Below, one piece after another: positions 46,001-55,500 of a stretch of DNA of 64,000 nt. This DNA is from Planctomycetota bacterium (GTDB lineage Bacteria > Planctomycetota > Planctomycetia > Planctomycetales > Planctomycetaceae): the NCBI GenBank assembly GCA_018242525.1, contig JAFEBS010000008.1:1-64000 (forward strand). The letters run 5' to 3'. The notes below the pieces were generated by a model that ran no database searches, was not told where the DNA came from, and saw nothing but the letters and a program-made list of their open reading frames with translations. A program made the translations under genes and the position numbers. The first letter of the stretch is position 1. Each line of letters opens with the position of its first letter.

Positions 46001-46657
46001 CAGACAATCGCGATCCCGAATGACGAACATCCCCAGCATCAACTAAAAATTGCCGGTATGTTTCAGGACAGTATCTTCCAGGGAGTGCTGGTGATGAACG
46101 AGGGGGACTTCGTCAAGCTGTACCCCGAACAGAAGGGATTCCGCTATTTTCTGATTGAAGTTCCCCCGGAACTGGCCGATGCGGCCTCGTCGTTGTTGGA
46201 AACAGAACTCGCCGAATACGGCTTCGATGCGGAGCCGGTCGCCGAACGGCTGACTCGATTTCTCTCCGTTCAGAACACTTATCTCTCGACATTCCAGACC
46301 CTGGGGGGCCTGGGCCTGTTACTCGGAACACTCGGTCTGGCCACCGTGATGTTACGAAACGTGCTGGAACGACAGGCGGAACTCGCCCTGCTGCGTGCCG
46401 TCGGCTTCCGGGCCGCGGCCGTCGGCACACTTGTGCTGCTGGAAAACGCATTCGTTCTGTCCTGGGGACTGCTGGCAGGCTCCATATCAGCTTTGCTGGC
46501 AGTCGCGCCGAACCTGACGTCCCGGGGCGGCGATGTCCCACTGGGCTCGTTGTTGATCCTGCTGGCAATCGTCTTCGCCACCGGTATGCTGGCAGCGGCA
46601 TTTGCCGTACGAACAGCGGTTCATCTGCCAATCGTGGCTACGTTGCGAGGCGAATAA
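43082..46657 (+). CDS. Large FtsX-type ABC permease with two permease halves
   Basis: The protein has 1191 residues. One N-terminal helix (about 18-40) is followed by a large periplasmic domain. Three helices (about 578-605, 640-668, 676-703) and a further hydrophobic pair (about 738-782) follow. A second start-like helix (about 815-834) precedes another periplasmic domain and three C-terminal helices (about 1070-1180). The second half ends LLRAVGFRAAAVGTLVLLENAF and VATLRGE. This is the double FtsX layout seen in lipoprotein-release and antimicrobial-peptide-type exporters. No ATPase is adjacent. It starts 126 bp from the divergent yraN gene. Confidence 0.9.
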   Translation: MNRHRLIVRSLLHHWRTNLAVLLGVVAGTAVIGGALIVGDSVRGSLRQMTLDRLGQIDFVVSGPRFFREELADDLESKIPGAAPAILMQAAMQAKSAGTSHRAGQVNIYGFGSGAWTLVNTEGTPPPQEAEVVLNAQVAQALHAKVGDEVTLWIELPTAVPRDTLLGHKDNDSKEIVLKVSAIATEQSGLSRLGLNPTQALPRNAFVDLRFLQERLDQEELRPTRRDPTHRPARINALLAPSPPGADPSRAGKLTDQYNAALRESIQLEDLNLRLVHDAMLNCEVLESEQMILEDKLAAAATTAAEELKLETSPVMVYLANKLVNPRLGAADLLARALKGDRQALTTLKDQAGTEPGYSMYSTMAGLDILALNGTPFGGFEFIGDKPTVLRSNDVIINEWLAADLKLKVGDPIRFAFHVVGSRGELPEEDRTGQVRGIVRMKGPAIDRSLTPQVKGITDVDSLANWEQPFTMNLDAVTSRDDAYWEEYRATPKMFLPLQSAQIMFPSRYGTLTSVRFGSKNWKPPKKLSSERTEEDSVIISRHGELSTAILKHVNPAELGLAFVPVKAIGLMAANGSTDFSGLFVGFSLFLIVAAMILIGLLFRLGIEQRVRDLGLLGAIGFTPRQVRQQMLQEGLIVVVAGGFLGLLAAIGYAELMIYGLTHWWVGAIGTRNLILCISTFSLPLAFVISIVAALASIWWALRQLNGLSLREQLAGVTEKEVDLTMQARRSHKARRRAMISAGLALLLTVGLVVGLIPAAGAFFGVGILSLVATLSYLSAWLNGAETASSLRGHGTAALGRLGLRNASRQRLRSVMTAGMIATATFLIVTVAAFRRDPTGELPDKASGNGGFTLVAESSTPVLYDLNTPEGRKQLQLTAPPDSLAAQALAAMRVVPFRVKPGEDASCLNLYQTRIPTILGIPQTLVDERRFAFAMGSWQGLAPQDTTKSDDKPSIPVLGDMNTLMFSMHKSVGQTIAIPNDEHPQHQLKIAGMFQDSIFQGVLVMNEGDFVKLYPEQKGFRYFLIEVPPELADAASSLLETELAEYGFDAEPVAERLTRFLSVQNTYLSTFQTLGGLGLLLGTLGLATVMLRNVLERQAELALLRAVGFRAAAVGTLVLLENAFVLSWGLLAGSISALLAVAPNLTSRGGDVPLGSLLILLAIVFATGMLAAAFAVRTAVHLPIVATLRGE

Positions 46658-46708
46658 ATCGGAGATCACAATTCACTTCAGGTGTGGCTCCAGGATCTGC
46701 AGCCACTG

Positions 46709-48172
46709 CTATGCGAGCAACTCTTTAACGACATGGCACGGTTCGACCCCGGTCAACCGTTGGTCCAGCCCTTGAAACTTGTAGGTCAATCGCTCGTGGT
46801 CGAAGCCCAGCAGATGCAGGACGGTGGCGTGGAAGTCGTGGATGTGGACGGGATCCTTCACGATATTGTAGCTGAAGTCGTCCGTCTCGCCGTGGATCGT
46901 GCCTCCCTTGGTGCCACCACCTGCCATCCACATGGTGAAACACCGCGGATGATGATCGCGGCCGTAGTTTTCCTTCGATAGACCTCCCTGCGAGTAAATC
47001 GTGCGGCCGAATTCGCCCCCCCAGATGATCAATGTGTCGTCGAACATCCCCCGCTGTTTCAGATCCTGGATCAGCGCGTAGCAGGGTTGGTCGACGTCGC
47101 GGCACTGGCTGGGCAGGCGACCGGCCACGTTGGCGTGCGTATCCCAGTTGTTGATGTACAACTGCACGAAACGCACTCCCCGTTCCACCAGCCGCCGGGC
47201 CAGCAGAACGCTGTTGGCAAACGTTCCGGGCTTCTTCACTTCGTCGCCGTACATGGCCATCGTGGCCTCGGTTTCCTGGCTCAGGTCCGTCAGTTCCGGC
47301 ACACTGGTTTGCATCCGGTAGGCCAGTTCATACTGTTCAATTCGCGTCCGTGTTTCCGGGTCGCCAAGCTGGTTGAAGGTCAGTTCGTTCAACTGCTTCA
47401 GGCCATCCAGGGTGCGGCGACGGATTTCGCTGGGAACTCCGGCCGGGTTGTTGATGTACAGGATCGGGTCGCCGGCACTGCGGAACGAAACGGCCGAATG
47501 TTCCCCGGGCAGGTAGCCCGACTGCCACAGCCGGGCAGAAATCGCCTGGACTTGTTCGGTGTTGGTGGGGCGAGCCACCATCACGACAAACGTGGGAAGA
47601 TCGTTGTTCAGCGATCCCAGGCCATACGACGTCCAGGCTCCCAGGCAGGGGCGACCGGTCAACTGATTGCCGGTCTGCATGTAGGTGATGGCGGGCTCGT
47701 GATTGATCGCCTCGGTGTGCATGCTGCGGATGAAGCACATGTCATCGACGACCTTTTTCGTCCATGGCAGCAGTTCCGTGACCCACATCCCGCACTTCCC
47801 GGCCTGTTCAAACTTGAATTTCGACGGGGCGATGGGGAACCGCGCCTGGCCGGATGTCATCGTCGTCAGGCGCTGGCCCTGGCGGACGGAATCCGGCAGG
47901 TCCTTGTCGTACCAGTCATTCATCACCGGCTTGTAGTCGTACAGGTCCATCTGAGGGGGACCACCAACCATGTGCAGGTAAATGACATGCTTGGCCTTGG
48001 GGGCATGGTGCGTCATCACGGGATGCAATGGAGCCCCCGGAGCGGCACCGGCAGCATTCGCGGTTGAATGGCCCAACAACGACGCCAGGGCCGCGCCGCC
48101 GAGGACGTTGGATCCCTGGGTGAAGAAATGACGGCGGGTCATGTTCTGCAGGTATTCTTGAACGGGATTCAT
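46709..48172 (-). CDS. DUF1501 protein paired with PSD1
   Basis: This 487-residue DUF1501 protein has a twin-arginine signal (MTRRHFFTQGSNVLGG). Family blocks are [100 protein letters not shown] and HDFHATVLHLLGFDHERL. It is the second member of the classic PSD1-DUF1501 pair, 133 bp after the PSD1 stop. The start ATG at 48172 follows GGAGAC; sequence further out in frame does not resemble the family. The pair may process an unknown polymer in the periplasm. Confidence 0.94.
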   Translation of the reverse strand: MNPVQEYLQNMTRRHFFTQGSNVLGGAALASLLGHSTANAAGAAPGAPLHPVMTHHAPKAKHVIYLHMVGGPPQMDLYDYKPVMNDWYDKDLPDSVRQGQRLTTMTSGQARFPIAPSKFKFEQAGKCGMWVTELLPWTKKVVDDMCFIRSMHTEAINHEPAITYMQTGNQLTGRPCLGAWTSYGLGSLNNDLPTFVVMVARPTNTEQVQAISARLWQSGYLPGEHSAVSFRSAGDPILYINNPAGVPSEIRRRTLDGLKQLNELTFNQLGDPETRTRIEQYELAYRMQTSVPELTDLSQETEATMAMYGDEVKKPGTFANSVLLARRLVERGVRFVQLYINNWDTHANVAGRLPSQCRDVDQPCYALIQDLKQRGMFDDTLIIWGGEFGRTIYSQGGLSKENYGRDHHPRCFTMWMAGGGTKGGTIHGETDDFSYNIVKDPVHIHDFHATVLHLLGFDHERLTYKFQGLDQRLTGVEPCHVVKELLA

Positions 48173-48305
48173 GGTGGCTTGTCTCCGTTGGGAGGCTCCA
48201 GCGATGGAGACTCGAATTGGACATCCGTCGACCGGCCCCTCGCTCGCACGTCGGGCTGGTATTTCGAATGACAGGCGGGGCACGTCCCCGCACAGTCACG
48301 GAAAA

Positions 48306-51300
48306 CTACTTGTTCAACACTTCGTCCAGATTCATCAGTTCGTTGGTCAGCATGGTCCAGGCGGCCAGGGTCGCGGGATCCAGGGTGGCATCGGCCTTGG
48401 ATTCTCCTTCGGCGATCAGCTTCTTGGCGTCGTCTGCGTGGGCCTGATAGTACGTCAGCAATTCTTTCAGCGAATTCTGGACGATGGTCAGTTCGTCGGC
48501 GCGCAGCGGGCGAGCCAGCAGGCGTTTGGCCAACAGGTTCAAACGGTCGGCCTCAGAGGCTTCGGGACTCTTCAGAATCGATTGAGCCAGGAAGCGGGCC
48601 GCTTCCACGAATTGCACGTCGTTCAATGTGACCAGGGCCTGCAGCGGCGTATCTGTCCGTTCGCGGCGGACCGTACAGGTTTCGCGGGCCGGCGCATTGA
48701 AGATCTCCATCGACGCAGGCGGTGCCGATCGCTTGATAAACGTGTACATGCTGCGACGATACAGGTTGTCACCCGTGTCACGTCGATAGTCGCGGGTGTT
48801 GCTGCCGATCATCGCGACCGCCTCCCATACCCCTTCCGGTTGATACGGTTTGACACTCGGCCCACCAATCTTCGGCACCAGCAGTCCACTGGCTGCGAGT
48901 GCGTAGTCACGAATCATTTCGGCGTCCATGCGGAACCGCGGTCCGCGTGAAATCAGCCGGTTTTGCGGATCTTTTTCCAGCTTCTCTTTAGTCACCACGG
49001 CCGACTGGCGGTAGGTCGCGGACGACACGAGCAGCTTGTAGAACTTTTTGATGTCCCAGCCCGATTCGCGGAATTCGACCGCCATCCAGTCGAGCAGTTC
49101 CTGATCGCTGGGCAATTCACCGGCAATGCCGAAGTCACCCGATGTGCGGACGATGCCCGCTCCAAACAATTCCTGCCAGAACCGATTCACGGTGACGCGC
49201 GCCGTGAGGGGATGATCCGACCTGAGCAGCCATTGGGCCAATCCCAGCCGGTTCTTGGGCGCGTCGTCCGGGAATGCCGGCAGCGAGGCGGGAGTCATCG
49301 GCTTCACCGGGTCACGCCGCTTGTCGTATTCACCTCGAAACAGAATATAGGCCATGGCTTCTTCGTTCTTTTCCTGCATCACGTGGGCGATCGTGCCGCG
49401 GGCCTTGATCGCATTCAGTTCCCCTTCCAGGGCCGCGACTTTGGCGGTTCGTTCCTGGAAAGTGGTGTCCGTGTCGGCCAGCCACCAGGGATAGACTTCG
49501 TTCTTTTCGGCGTCGGTCCGCTGGTCGGGAGCCTTGGCAAGGATGGCGGTGAACCGCGTCGTCTTGGCCATCGATTCCACTTCGGACGGTGACAGGGCTC
49601 GCCTGAACAACCGCAGGTCCTGGATGCCGGCCCCACTGAGTGGCTCACCGGCCGTGCGCTGGCCGATCCGAAATGGAACCTTGGTCCGGATGGAGCTCTT
49701 CAATTGGTCATTTTCGACATTGGTCTTTTGCAATTGACCGTTGTAATAGACTTTGACACCGGCGGCCTTGGCGGAACCGTCGTACGTGACGGCGACATGC
49801 GTCCACTCGTTCCCCTTGATCTGGGCCTGGGCCACGACTTTCAACGCGTCTGCCGACCACGCATTGATCATGTGCATCCCGACTCGCCGTCCCTGGACCC
49901 AGAAGTCCCAACCCTGGTAACCTCCGGGCTTGTCCATGCGAGCCGCGATGGCTCCCTGGGAATCGTTCGGCTGTACGCGAATCCATGCGGAACAGGTGAA
50001 CGGCTGATCCTTCTCGAAGTCGCCGACGTCCGCCAGATCGCAGGCGGCACCCTGGACCTGCAGGGCCTTGGCCCCGACACCATCGATCCATTGAATCGAA
50101 TCGTTCAAGGCCACATCGCGGGACTGGCCATCAATGATCATCCTCGTGGACTTGCCCGAGCCCTCGTTGAGGGCCGCGTGCAGCACAAGATCTTTCGTCG
50201 CCACCGTACCCAACGATTCTGCAGTGGCCGAGGCGAGCCATTCGTCGAACGCGGGACGGGCTTCCCGGCGACGGGCCTCAACCTGCTGGCGGGCCGCAGC
50301 GATTTCGCCATCAAGTGCCGCAAATCGTGTGCGATCTTCGGCCAGCGGCACGGTGATGATCGGGGGCGTGTCCTTGACGTTACCGTCCATCGCGTTCTGG
50401 GTCGTGTTGTTAAAGAACGCCGCCAGCGAATAGAAGTCTTTCATGGTGATCGGATCGAACTTGTGGTCGTGGCAGACCGCGCATCCAACCGTCATTCCCA
50501 GCCAGACTTGCCCCAGGGTGTCCGTCCGATCGCGAGCATACAGGACGTAATACTCCTCGGGGATGGTCCCCCCTTCGCTGGTTGTGATGTTGCAGCGGTT
50601 GAACCCGGATTCGATCTGTTGATCCAGCGTCCGATTCGGGAGCAGGTCCCCTGCCAGTTGTTCGATGGTGAACTGGTCGAAGGGAGTGTTCCGGTTGAAC
50701 GCGGCAATTACGCTGTCGCGATAGGTCCACATTTCCCGAAAGTTGTCAAAATGAATCCCGTGCGTGTCAGCATACCGGGCGGCGTCGAGCCAGTAGCGGC
50801 CGCGATGCTCGCCCCAGTGCTTCGATTCCATCAGTTTGTCGACATACGCTTCGTAGGCATTCGGCGACTTGTCAGCGACAAACGCGTCGACCTGTTCCGG
50901 GGTGGGAGGGAGTCCGATCAGGTCGAGGCTCAGTCGACGGGCCAGTGTCCGACGATCCGCTTCCGGCGCCGGGGTCAGGCCAACCGCTTCGAGCCTGGCG
51001 AGCACAAATGCATCGATCGGATTCCGCACCCAGGCCGAGTTCTTCACCTGGGGGATGGCAGGCCGGGTCGGGGCAATGAACGACCAGTGCGGCTGGTATT
51101 CCGCGCCGCTGGCAATCCATTTGCGCAGCAGTTCCTTTTGCTGGTCGGTCAGCGCCTTTTTGGTCACCGGCGGAGGCATGACTTCATCGGGATCCTTGGA
51201 CAGGATGCGATGCATCATGCCGCTTTCGTCCGGCTTGCCGGCGATGATGGCCTTCATCGACGCGGCAGCATCCGCGCGGTCTAACCGCAGATCCGCCTTG

Positions 51301-51458
51301 CGCGACGCACTGTCCGGCCCGTGACAGGCAAAGCAGTTGTCAGCCAGGATCGGGCGGATGTCGCGATTGTAGACGATGGTGGTGTCTTGCGCGGACGCGA
51401 TGGCCGTCGAGGCGAGTGCCAGAACCGCCACCAGCGTGGGATGTCGAAGCAGCTTCAT
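48306..51458 (-). CDS. PSD1 protein: cytochrome c, DUF1549, LamG-like, DUF1553
   Basis: This 1050-residue exported protein has a signal at about 1-22 (ends ASAQ). A planctomycete cytochrome c segment carries CFACH (42-46) followed by KADLRLD. DUF1549 (about 145-350) contains LARRLSLDLIGLPPTPEQVD, WLDAARYADTHG and a second CAVCHDHKFDP (326-330). A LamG/concanavalin-like insert spans about 423-632 (PFTCSAWIR, GLDLVFRR-like LRLFRRALSPSEVE), then DUF1553 (about 720-1010) has LTARVTVNRFWQELFG, SSATYRQS and RERTDTPLQALVTLND. The enzymatic activity is unknown for the family. It lies between the GntR gene (61 bp upstream) and the DUF1501 gene. Confidence 0.95.
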   Translation of the reverse strand: MKLLRHPTLVAVLALASTAIASAQDTTIVYNRDIRPILADNCFACHGPDSASRKADLRLDRADAAASMKAIIAGKPDESGMMHRILSKDPDEVMPPPVTKKALTDQQKELLRKWIASGAEYQPHWSFIAPTRPAIPQVKNSAWVRNPIDAFVLARLEAVGLTPAPEADRRTLARRLSLDLIGLPPTPEQVDAFVADKSPNAYEAYVDKLMESKHWGEHRGRYWLDAARYADTHGIHFDNFREMWTYRDSVIAAFNRNTPFDQFTIEQLAGDLLPNRTLDQQIESGFNRCNITTSEGGTIPEEYYVLYARDRTDTLGQVWLGMTVGCAVCHDHKFDPITMKDFYSLAAFFNNTTQNAMDGNVKDTPPIITVPLAEDRTRFAALDGEIAAARQQVEARRREARPAFDEWLASATAESLGTVATKDLVLHAALNEGSGKSTRMIIDGQSRDVALNDSIQWIDGVGAKALQVQGAACDLADVGDFEKDQPFTCSAWIRVQPNDSQGAIAARMDKPGGYQGWDFWVQGRRVGMHMINAWSADALKVVAQAQIKGNEWTHVAVTYDGSAKAAGVKVYYNGQLQKTNVENDQLKSSIRTKVPFRIGQRTAGEPLSGAGIQDLRLFRRALSPSEVESMAKTTRFTAILAKAPDQRTDAEKNEVYPWWLADTDTTFQERTAKVAALEGELNAIKARGTIAHVMQEKNEEAMAYILFRGEYDKRRDPVKPMTPASLPAFPDDAPKNRLGLAQWLLRSDHPLTARVTVNRFWQELFGAGIVRTSGDFGIAGELPSDQELLDWMAVEFRESGWDIKKFYKLLVSSATYRQSAVVTKEKLEKDPQNRLISRGPRFRMDAEMIRDYALAASGLLVPKIGGPSVKPYQPEGVWEAVAMIGSNTRDYRRDTGDNLYRRSMYTFIKRSAPPASMEIFNAPARETCTVRRERTDTPLQALVTLNDVQFVEAARFLAQSILKSPEASEADRLNLLAKRLLARPLRADELTIVQNSLKELLTYYQAHADDAKKLIAEGESKADATLDPATLAAWTMLTNELMNLDEVLNK

Positions 51459-51494
51459 GGTTGTTTCATCCGTTGGTTGCTCTAGGAAACCAGA

Positions 51495-51517
51495 CCGACG
51501 CTGGCAGCGTCGGCTAC
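51495..51517 (-). repeat. REP-like hairpin with GTAG head
   Basis: Minus strand: GTAG, stem CCGACGC, loop TGCCA, stem GCGTCGG. It lies 2 bp after the GntR stop and 36 bp before the PSD1 start, so it may attenuate read-through. The 19-bp hairpin is identical to the one at 11202-11220. Confidence 0.7.
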
Positions 51518-51519
51518 GA

Positions 51520-52239
51520 TTACTTGGTCTGGGGATTGGTTGTGGATGCGGGCAGGGCCTTGCACCAGTGCCGGATCCCGGAACGGATGTGACGCGACAT
51601 TGCTCGCGCGGATTCCGTTCGGTTTTCGGCCAGCAGTGCGTCAACGATGGCCAGGTGCTCATGCGATTCTTCGGTCAGTCGGTGATAGTCCTGACGTTCA
51701 CTGTCGTGTTCCCACGACACATCGCGAAAGGTCCGAAACAGAATTTTCAACCGATTCAGTTCATTGGCCAGGAACGTATTGCCACAGGAACCCGCGATCA
51801 AGTCGTGCAGACGGCTGTCGACTTCGCGGGCCTTGGTGATGAATCGGGCACCGGTTCGTGAAGTAGGCGAAGTCAGTCGTTTCAGATCTTCGGCCAACCC
51901 CTGCAATATTGGGCGATCGATGCGACCGCAGGCCGTGCGTGTTGCTTCACACTCCAGCGCCTTGCGGACCTGGCAGATTTCCCGCACGTCGCGAGCCGAG
52001 ACGCGACGGACAATCGCGCCGCGATTCGGCTGCAGATCGATCACACCAATTCCGGCCAGCGTGATCAGCGCTTCGCGAATGGGAGTGTGACTGACCCCAA
52101 ATCGGTCGGCCAATTCCTGAGTCACCAGATGCTGTCCCGCCTGGATCTGTCCATGGAAGACATCCGTCAACAACGACTCGACAATCGTCCGTCGCCGTTG
52201 ACCGTGATCGCATTCCAGTTGGCGTGCAGGTCGGGGCAT
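51520..52239 (-). CDS. GntR/FadR-type (FCD) transcriptional regulator
   Basis: The 239-residue protein has an N-terminal winged helix (about 18-78) with LVTQELADRFGVSHTPIREALITLAGIGVIDLQPNRGAIVR, quoted here only as its key spans LADRFGVSHTPIREAL and NRGAIVR. The FCD ligand domain (about 90-225) contains a metal-type His pattern (LHDLIAGSCGN and RHIRSGIRHW). FCD regulators respond to organic acids or sugar acids and usually control adjacent catabolic genes. It is the first gene of the run GntR, PSD1, DUF1501. Two palindromes upstream (52335-52367) are likely operators. It is divergent from the TPR-CHAT gene. Confidence 0.92.
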   Translation of the reverse strand: MPRPARQLECDHGQRRRTIVESLLTDVFHGQIQAGQHLVTQELADRFGVSHTPIREALITLAGIGVIDLQPNRGAIVRRVSARDVREICQVRKALECEATRTACGRIDRPILQGLAEDLKRLTSPTSRTGARFITKAREVDSRLHDLIAGSCGNTFLANELNRLKILFRTFRDVSWEHDSERQDYHRLTEESHEHLAIVDALLAENRTESARAMSRHIRSGIRHWCKALPASTTNPQTK

Positions 52240-52334
52240 GAATGGGTCCGTGTCCGAATCAGGTGGGGATCAGTCGGGGGGGCTGGATTCCGGCGGCCTG
52301 CACCATACCAGCCGATCGACCGATTCGGCAAGCG

Positions 52335-52367
52335 GATTCTATAGAATCACTGTGGGATTCTGCAGAA
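52335..52367. promoter_or_regulatory. Pair of palindromes in the GntR/CHAT divergent region (candidate GntR operators)
   Basis: Site 1 is GATTCTATAGAATC (52335-52348), a perfect 14-bp dyad. Site 2 is TTCTGCAGAA (52358-52367), preceded by GA as in site 1. Both share the half-site GATTCT. Centres are 21 bp apart, two helical turns, which allows two dimers on one DNA face. They lie 96-128 bp before the GntR start and about 190 bp before the CHAT gene start. Confidence 0.6.
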
Positions 52368-52554
52368 AATGAAGAATCCGGCCGACATGCGATGAATCGT
52401 CCAAGCCAGATTGCTTGACGCAACATACCATTGAGGAATGAATTGCGTTCCTGACGGCCTGTGGGAGCGAAATGGCGGTTCAGTATGATAGTCTTTCGCC
52501 TTGCGGCTGGTATCCTGGCATTAATTCCATGGAATCTGCGGAGAGGAGATCGTG

Positions 52555-55500
52555 ATGCGATCGACAAAGGCCGACTACTGGATGAGCCGTTTGGCGTGGA
52601 TCACAACTCTTGGGATTTGTCTGACTGGACTTTCCCTGTGGACTCCGTCGACGGCCCAGGGACAGGCAATCCAGAAGAGTAAAGTCCCTTCAATCCCGGG
52701 CCGACCCACTGGCACGCCATACGATTTTACAGCGGCTCGCACCAGTATCAACAAGTTGGCAAACGACGGGAAACTTGCCGAAGCGATTGCCGAAGCGAAA
52801 AAAAACGCAGGGCGTCCTGGTGCCTCGGCGGACGACCGCGAATTGTTGCGCATGCTTGAGGAAGAGCAGAATCTGAGGGCCAGGGCGAATGCACTTCGTG
52901 ACGAAAACCGCATCGACGATGCCATAAAAACGGCAGACCAGGCTTTGACTCTGAGAGACAAGCGCAACCAGTATCGGTTACCACGAAGCATCCAGGATAC
53001 TCAGTGGGTCACCAACCTGAAGAACACGAAGACGTTGTCAGAATCAGGACTCAGCCCCCGGGACCTGCAGCAAATCCTGCTGATGGAGTATCAAGACAAA
53101 TGGTTCGATTACAAGTTGGAACTGCACGATGGCGGTGAGATGGCCGAAGCCATCGCCAAGTCCACGAAATCTCTGGCAGAAACCCGTGCTGACAAGGGGG
53201 CCGACCACCCCGACACACTGGCCGCAAAAGCCGTTCTGGAAAAACTGCAATCGGAACGGGCCAGGCTGCTGGAGGATCTTCGCAAGACGATGTCGTACCG
53301 CGACGAAATCTTTGCCAGGGGAGACTACCAGGAAGCCATCGGGGTGGAGGGAAGCTGCATCAAGCTGAAGCAACAAATCTATGGAATTGGAGACCTGACA
53401 GTTGCGATCTCGCTGGCTGAGCGAGCCCGCATGGAGCAGAAGGCAGGCAACTGGTCCATGGCAGAGCACTATTTCGGCGAGGCGCTCAAGGCCTTCACCG
53501 CGTTGTACGGGCCCGAGCATTGGCGAACCAGGGACGCCAAGGTGGCCGCACAAGAATCAGAAGCCGTGATGAACAACCTGGAGACGACCCGGAATCTCCT
53601 GCGAGATTCCCGCTGGCAGACATTCAAAGCCAGGAAGCTGCTCGAAAAGGGGTACTATTTTGAAGCTTTGAAACTGATGGATCAGGACGAACGGCAGATT
53701 CGTTTCCACAGCGGAGACCAATTCACGTATTATGCACTGAACCAACTGTGTCTCGCGGCTATTTATCGTGCCATGGGCCGTTTCAGCGAAGCCGAGATCC
53801 GACAGCGACGAGCTTTGGACATTCTGCAGAAATGCTACGGGGACAATCATCCGGAAGTGGTCAGTGCTCTCAACACTTTGTATCAGCTTTATCGAGATCT
53901 GGGAGACACATCCCTGGCTTTGACAACCGCCAGACGTTCCGTCGTCCTGACGGAACGTGTCTGGGGCAAGTTGCCCAGCGAGTTTGCAATCAGCCTGAAC
54001 AACCTGGGAGAAGCCGAGCTTGCACTCGGGCACGTGGATCAAGCCCGTCCGTTGTTTGTCCAGTCGCTGAAACTGTGCGAGCAGGACTTTGCGAAACTTG
54101 GACTGCAGTGGACGGCCAGTCTGCAGAATCTGGCCCAATGCCATCGAACGAAGGGCGAAACCGCCGAGTGTGCGCGGTTGCTGACCAATGTGGTCAAGAA
54201 CTTCACGTCCGGTTACGGGAAGGGCCACCCAAAAACAGTGGATGCCATGTTCGCTCTGGCGGAAGCCGAGACCGACTCCAGGAACTTCCCTGCTGCCGAA
54301 GCAGGCTTCAAAGCGGTGCTCGAAGCCTCGAGATTAGTGTACGGACCGAACCATCCGAAGCAGGCCGAATTCACCAGCGGGCAAGCCCGGATGTGGCGTG
54401 CCCGCGGAGAAGACGCCAAGGCTGAACCGATGCTTCGCGACAGCCTGGAGATTCTGCGAGCCAACATGGACTCGACCTTCGCAGTCCTGTCTGAACGCCG
54501 GCAATTGGCAATGACTCGCAACGCTCAGCGACTGCTGCATGAATACATCGACCTGGCCGTCGCCATCAAACTTCCCGGAGATGCTGCCTACGGCACGATC
54601 GTCTCCTGGAAGGGGGCTGTCCTGAACCAGCAGAAGCAATTGCGTCTTGGTCTGGATCAGCCGGAACTGGCGTCGCTGTACGGGCGCTATCAGGAGGCGT
54701 CTCGCGAGCTGGCAACACTCGCGCTGGCAACTCCCCTCCCCTCGGAGCACGACGTCGTCGCTTCGAAGATTGATGAGCTGTCTCAGTCAAAAGAGCGACT
54801 GGAAGGCGAATTGTCGCAAAAGAGCAATTCCTTTCGCACTTCGAGAGAACCGTTCACGGTTGAAACACTGAAGAAACTGCTGCCCCCTGACTCGGCGCTG
54901 GTTGACTTCGTCGAGTTTTCGGGTTCGGTGTCACAACCGGCGACTGCCGGTCCGCCGAAACAGCGTCTGGTCGCGTTCATTGTTTGTCCGGACAAGCCGG
55001 TGCAGCAAATCGATCTTGGCGACGCGGTCCCGATACGAACACTGTGCGATCTCTGGCGAGGTCAGATCATGCGCGGTCAGGGTGCAGTCGGCCGTGGATT
55101 GAAGGTTCTGCCGCCGAAGGACGCGACCCCCGACAAGTGGCCTCACGTGGAATTGCGGAAACGAATCTGGGAGCCGCTGGAAGCGCACCTGTCCGACACC
55201 AGTCTTGTCATGATATCGCCCGATGGAATCACCGCCCGGCTGCCGTTCGCCGCGATGCCCGGCCGCGATTCGTCCAGGTACCTGATCGAAGACATTTCGC
55301 TGGTCGTCGTACCATCACCATCGCAGCTCGCCAGCCTGCTCATCCCCCAATCAGCGGACAATTCGGATGCAATGTCGATGCTGGTGATGGGAGACGTCGA
55401 TTTTGGAGCGTCCGCCGGTTCCGCTGCGCCGTCGGAGCCGGGTGAAGCACTTGTCGCACAACGATCCGCGCCGCGCTTTGCGAACGCGGTTTTCAGTCCG

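Noticed and set aside
49704-51284. 526-codon plus-strand open frame
   Set aside because: Antisense to the PSD1 gene with DUF1549 and cytochrome c motifs.
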